Of a stretch of 35,015 nt of DNA, positions 32,729-35,015 are shown piece by piece. Under the pieces are notes generated by a model. It ran no database searches. It worked only from the letters and a program-made list of their open reading frames with translations, and had not been told where the DNA came from. The stretch's first letter is position 1. The number at the start of each line of letters is the position of its first letter. This DNA is from Microcoleus asticus IPMA8 (GTDB taxonomy: Bacteria > Cyanobacteriota > Cyanobacteriia > Cyanobacteriales > Microcoleaceae): positions 1 through 35,015 of the forward strand of contig NZ_SRRZ01000077.1 of assembly GCF_013179805.1 (NCBI RefSeq). Reading direction: 5' to 3'. The position numbers and the translations under genes were made by a program.

Positions 32729-33844
32729 CTAAGAAAGCCGATTTGACTGAGTTTCATCAGCAAGCAATTGGGATGCTGATTCCCGTCTTGCCATCAGCCA
32801 CCGTCTGCGTTTCCAATTCACTAAACCAGTGATTAATAAAACGGTGGGTATAAAACCGATGAATACATAGAGAATGCGAGTATAAATTCCGCCGAAAAGA
32901 CCGAAATGAAGAGTACCGATCGCAATCATAAACTTGAACAGAGGTGGCGGTTCTACAACCCGATTGACATTCAACACTTTCCCACTGTATCGGTTCAGTT
33001 CTACGTTACTCAAAGCAAATCGAATTGACTCGTGAGGAAGTTGCTTGCTAACCGTAATTTTTTCAGGTTGATGTTCGTCAAAAACTACATAAGTCGTTTT
33101 TCCATCCGGCATAGCTGCATCAGCTTTGCGTAAAAGTTCGCTTAAAGCTACGGGTTGTTTGGCAGGAGGTAATACTTTTGCAACTTGCGGAGGTTGATTG
33201 AATGCAAATAGCAGGACGAAGCCTGAAAGCATGGCACCTGTCGCAGCCATAATCAGTAAAAATGTACTTGATAAAATGCCTCCGACTTGATGGATGTCGT
33301 AACTTAATAACGGTAGTGGCGCCGTTGTGCGAACTGTAAAGCCGCTTTTCAATTTTCGCCAACCAGTCCACAACATTGTCCCTGTAATTACGATTAGTAA
33401 AAATAGCAAACCCGTCACGCCGACAATTACCGATCCAACTTGACCAATGGCTAATTTGTAGTGAAAGTTGTAGAGAAATCCCATTAGCGATCTCTCCCAT
33501 TTTCTCGCCCCTAAAACCTTAGCTGTGTAGGGATTGACAAATGTATCTAGGTTTTCCCCGTCTTTGGCTTTTATTGTTACCTGATAGCTGCCATCCGGCG
33601 TTTGAGGAAAGCGAATCGACTCTAGAGGAAAGTCAGGATAAGCAGCTTGAACTGGCGCAACTATTTTATCAAGGGATACTAGCTTTGCTTGGGGAACAAC
33701 TCGCATTAAAGATGGGTTAATTCTGCGATCGAGTTCTTGGTGAAAGACAATGGCGCTACCTGTCAAACTAATGATACTTAGTAATAGCCCGATTGCGATC
33801 CCAATCGCACCATGTATTGTTACTATTTGTTGGCGAACTTTCAT
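32729..33844 (-). CDS. PepSY-associated transmembrane protein
   Basis: The protein has 371 residues when started at the ATG at 33844, eight bases after GGAG; the in-frame GTG at 33853 would overlap that site. About four membrane helices are visible: GAIGIAIGLLLSIISLTGSAIVF near the N-terminus, VIVGVTGLLFLLIVITGTMLW, STFLLIMAATGAMLSGFVLL, and ILYVFIGFIPTVLLITGLVN near the end. PepSY-like soluble segments lie between, and the helix order matches the PepSY_TM (PF03929) family. Such proteins are often encoded beside TonB-dependent siderophore receptors and are linked to iron uptake, possibly as inner-membrane reductases. Here it lies just downstream of a receptor remnant, so it may be a survivor of a broken siderophore locus. 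The gene itself looks intact. Confidence 0.9.
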   Translation of the reverse strand: MKVRQQIVTIHGAIGIAIGLLLSIISLTGSAIVFHQELDRRINPSLMRVVPQAKLVSLDKIVAPVQAAYPDFPLESIRFPQTPDGSYQVTIKAKDGENLDTFVNPYTAKVLGARKWERSLMGFLYNFHYKLAIGQVGSVIVGVTGLLFLLIVITGTMLWTGWRKLKSGFTVRTTAPLPLLSYDIHQVGGILSSTFLLIMAATGAMLSGFVLLFAFNQPPQVAKVLPPAKQPVALSELLRKADAAMPDGKTTYVVFDEHQPEKITVSKQLPHESIRFALSNVELNRYSGKVLNVNRVVEPPPLFKFMIAIGTLHFGLFGGIYTRILYVFIGFIPTVLLITGLVNWKRRRWLMARRESASQLLADETQSNRLS

Positions 33845-33897
33845 AATTTTCACTCCTTATTTAGATAAAAAACGTATTTAGCGGTATGTTAATGACA

Positions 33898-34588
33898 CTA
33901 GCTTTGAGCTTTTGAACGGCGATAATTAGCCATCAAAACTATACGGAAACCGTTCGCTGAACTGTAAATTGATAGGTCAAATTCAACCCCCTGGCTTTGT
34001 TGCTCACCCGTAGCGATCGAAAACCCAAGGGGATTGCTTGGAGCGCTCGTCGCTACATTCTGTTTGGTGATGTTGAAGTATACCAGAGTAGCTGATAGTC
34101 TACCTCCAAGCAATTCGGTTTTCGCGCCTACTTCCAATCCTTCCCCTTTTTCGGGTTTCAGCAGAGTACCGGTATTGCCATCTGCTGCATTGTTAGGCTT
34201 GAATGAGCGCGAGTAACTGGCGTAAAGAGAAAGCTCTGGGATGAGTTGATAGACAACGCCAAATCGAGGTGTCACGGCACTCGGATTTTGCGAAAGGTCA
34301 TTCGATTTTAGATTTTGGATTTTGGATTTTAGATTGACCCCACGGATAAATTCGGGGGCTTGAGGATTTTAGATTTTAGATTTTGGATTGATTCCACGGA
34401 TAAATCACGTGGCGGGTACCATCAAGAAATTCTTGGTCAGGGAGGTTAGAGTCGAAACCGTACTGTCTAAAGATTGCTAATTGATGGAATAGATCGTAGC
34501 CCAAACCTGCCAGTAGCTTGAGATTGTTGGTAATTGCAATTCGATCTGGAAGATAAATGCCCAGTTGATTGGTATAGTAGCTTGTGTC
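33898..34588 (-). pseudogene. TonB-dependent siderophore receptor remnant, interrupted by repeats
   Basis: Minus-strand codons from 34588 read TSYYTNQLGIYLPDRIAITN, NLKLLAGLGYDL and SNLPDQEF, part of the barrel of a TonB-dependent receptor. The frame then meets a stop (near 34376) inside a heptamer repeat. After the repeat the receptor resumes: NPSAVTPRFGVVYQLIPELS, YASYSRSFKPNN, LKPEKGEGLEVGAKTELLGG, RLSATLVYFNITKQNV and QSQGVEFDL, ending at 33898 about 100 residues early. The plug and signal peptide are absent, since an AraC-type fragment abuts the upstream end. The product cannot be a working receptor. The closest intact relatives would be cyanobacterial ferrichrome or hydroxamate receptors. 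Confidence 0.85.
34304..34399. repeat. Tandem composite heptamer element inside the receptor remnant
   Basis: Two copies of a unit occur: heptamers GATTTTA/GATTTTG (34304-34331 and 34365-34385), then GATTGA and a YCCACGGATAAAT segment. The first copy continues to CGGGGG and so can form a CCCC...GGGG hairpin. The element introduces a stop codon in the receptor frame. It has the same layout as 2253-2340. Confidence 0.85.
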
Positions 34589-34589
34589 A

Positions 34590-34736
34590 TTAAATCATCG
34601 CGATTTTGTCTATACCCAGTTGTGGGGGCATTTCACAAATCATCTCAAGCGGCTCCAGTGACAGGATTTGTAGGCTGTTTTGTTTGGCTTCGAGCCACAG
34701 TTCCCGGGACTCTGCCTCTGTTAAGCTAATGGTCAT
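34590..34736 (-). pseudogene. AraC/PchR-like regulator, N-terminal fragment
   Basis: From the ATG at 34736 the minus strand encodes MTISLTEAESRELWLEAKQN, then a segment with EMICEMPPQLGI, and stops at 34590. The pattern MTI.L......LW.EA....... EIICE.PPQLGKGY resembles the N-terminus of the AraC-family regulators that control siderophore receptors in cyanobacteria (PchR type). About 85 percent of such a protein, including the helix-turn-helix, is missing. The fragment runs straight into receptor-barrel sequence, as if a deletion fused the two genes. Identification rests on about 45 residues recalled from the family. An upstream ATG at 34847 is in frame but lacks family resemblance. Confidence 0.55.
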
Positions 34737-34896
34737 AGCAGGTATTGGGTTCAGTTCTGAGTTAACCATTCTAAGAGCGTTGGCGGAGGCCAAATGCGTC
34801 CGCCCTCGCGCCGTGCTTAAAATGCCTTTGTTAGCGTTACTTCGCACTGCTCAGCTTTCAGGCCGTGCAAAATATTAGAGAGAAAAACCACGTCAC

Positions 34897-35015
34897 TCAC
34901 TCTCCTTTGCCACATTTTGTTTTGCCACCACCACAATAAGTCCCCCACCAAGGATTGAATTTAGCCGGATCTTCTGGATCTTTGGTCATATTCACAAGCG
35001 TTGCAAAGCTAGATG
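34897..35015 (-). CDS. 3' end of an unknown small Cys/Gly-rich ORF (partial)
   Basis: The frame is open from the right edge to a TGA at 34897-34899 and encodes SSFATLVNMTKDPEDPAKFN followed by PWWGTYCGGGKTKCGKGE. The C-terminus has two cysteines and many Gly/Lys residues, with a Trp pair. An internal ATG would give a 30-residue peptide; otherwise the start lies outside. I do not recognise a family. It might be a peptide precursor, a metal-binding tail, or chance coding. Confidence 0.35.
   Translation of the reverse strand, partial: SSFATLVNMTKDPEDPAKFNPWWGTYCGGGKTKCGKGE

Noticed and set aside
34304..34399. Repeated units suggesting a CRISPR-like array
   Set aside because: Units are contiguous 7-mers without unique spacers of constant length; it is a tandem array with a tail, not a CRISPR.

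Overview
The window reads as chromosomal DNA of a filamentous, non-heterocystous cyanobacterium, most like the Microcoleus/Oscillatoria/Phormidium group. The evidence is the very frequent HIP1 octamer (GCGATCGC) and its GATCGC sub-motif, the typical cyanobacterial families (pentapeptide repeat protein, DUF4112, Uma2, an FHA-ABCG transporter, a DnaK2-like chaperone), heptameric tandem repeats, and many short palindromic dispersed repeats between genes. Species assignment is inference. No rRNA, tRNA, CRISPR array or complete insertion sequence was recognised.

Layout. (1) 1-2421: the 3' part of a membrane-anchored pentapeptide repeat/coiled-coil protein and a small conserved hypothetical. (2) 2422-8550: a tripartite-type efflux locus on the minus strand, namely a PadR-family regulator with a palindrome at its start codon, a membrane fusion protein with a 26-residue-repeat hairpin, and an AcrB-like RND pump. 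A 31-bp-arm hairpin lies between the fusion protein and the pump. (3) 9113-11739: DUF4112 membrane protein and dnaK. (4) 12248-12901: a decayed DUF1778 antitoxin/GNAT toxin pair (TacAT type), visible only by reading through frameshifts. (5) 13036-21355: a carbohydrate locus, with treZ and treY on the minus strand and, divergently, a glycogen debranching enzyme and glucokinase. Together these can turn glycogen into trehalose and recycle glucose to glucose-6-phosphate. (6) 21531-27520: a minus-strand series of M28 peptidase, ABC-class P-loop ATPase, FHA-FHA-ABCG transporter and EVE-domain protein; the last two overlap by ATGA. (7) 27847-32099: a coiled-coil protein and a large PAS-GGDEF-EAL signalling protein. 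(8) 32139-35015: a decaying region holding a broken Uma2-family gene, an apparently intact PepSY-TM protein, and remnants of a TonB-dependent receptor and its AraC/PchR-like regulator joined by deletion and interrupted by a heptamer repeat. The right edge holds the 3' end of an unknown small Cys/Gly-rich ORF.

The most distinctive theme is repeat-driven remodelling. A composite heptamer-plus-hairpin element occurs near 2253 and twice near 34304-34400. A 24-bp small dispersed repeat sits in two unrelated coding regions. A 184-bp element with 15-bp terminal inverted repeats lies between treZ and treY. Heptamer and hexamer arrays sit in frame inside two genes. No obviously new multi-gene system is proven here. 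The best candidates for follow-up are the translationally coupled FHA-ABC/EVE pair with its neighbouring ABC-class ATPase, the domain layout of the pentapeptide protein, and the small-repeat insertions.
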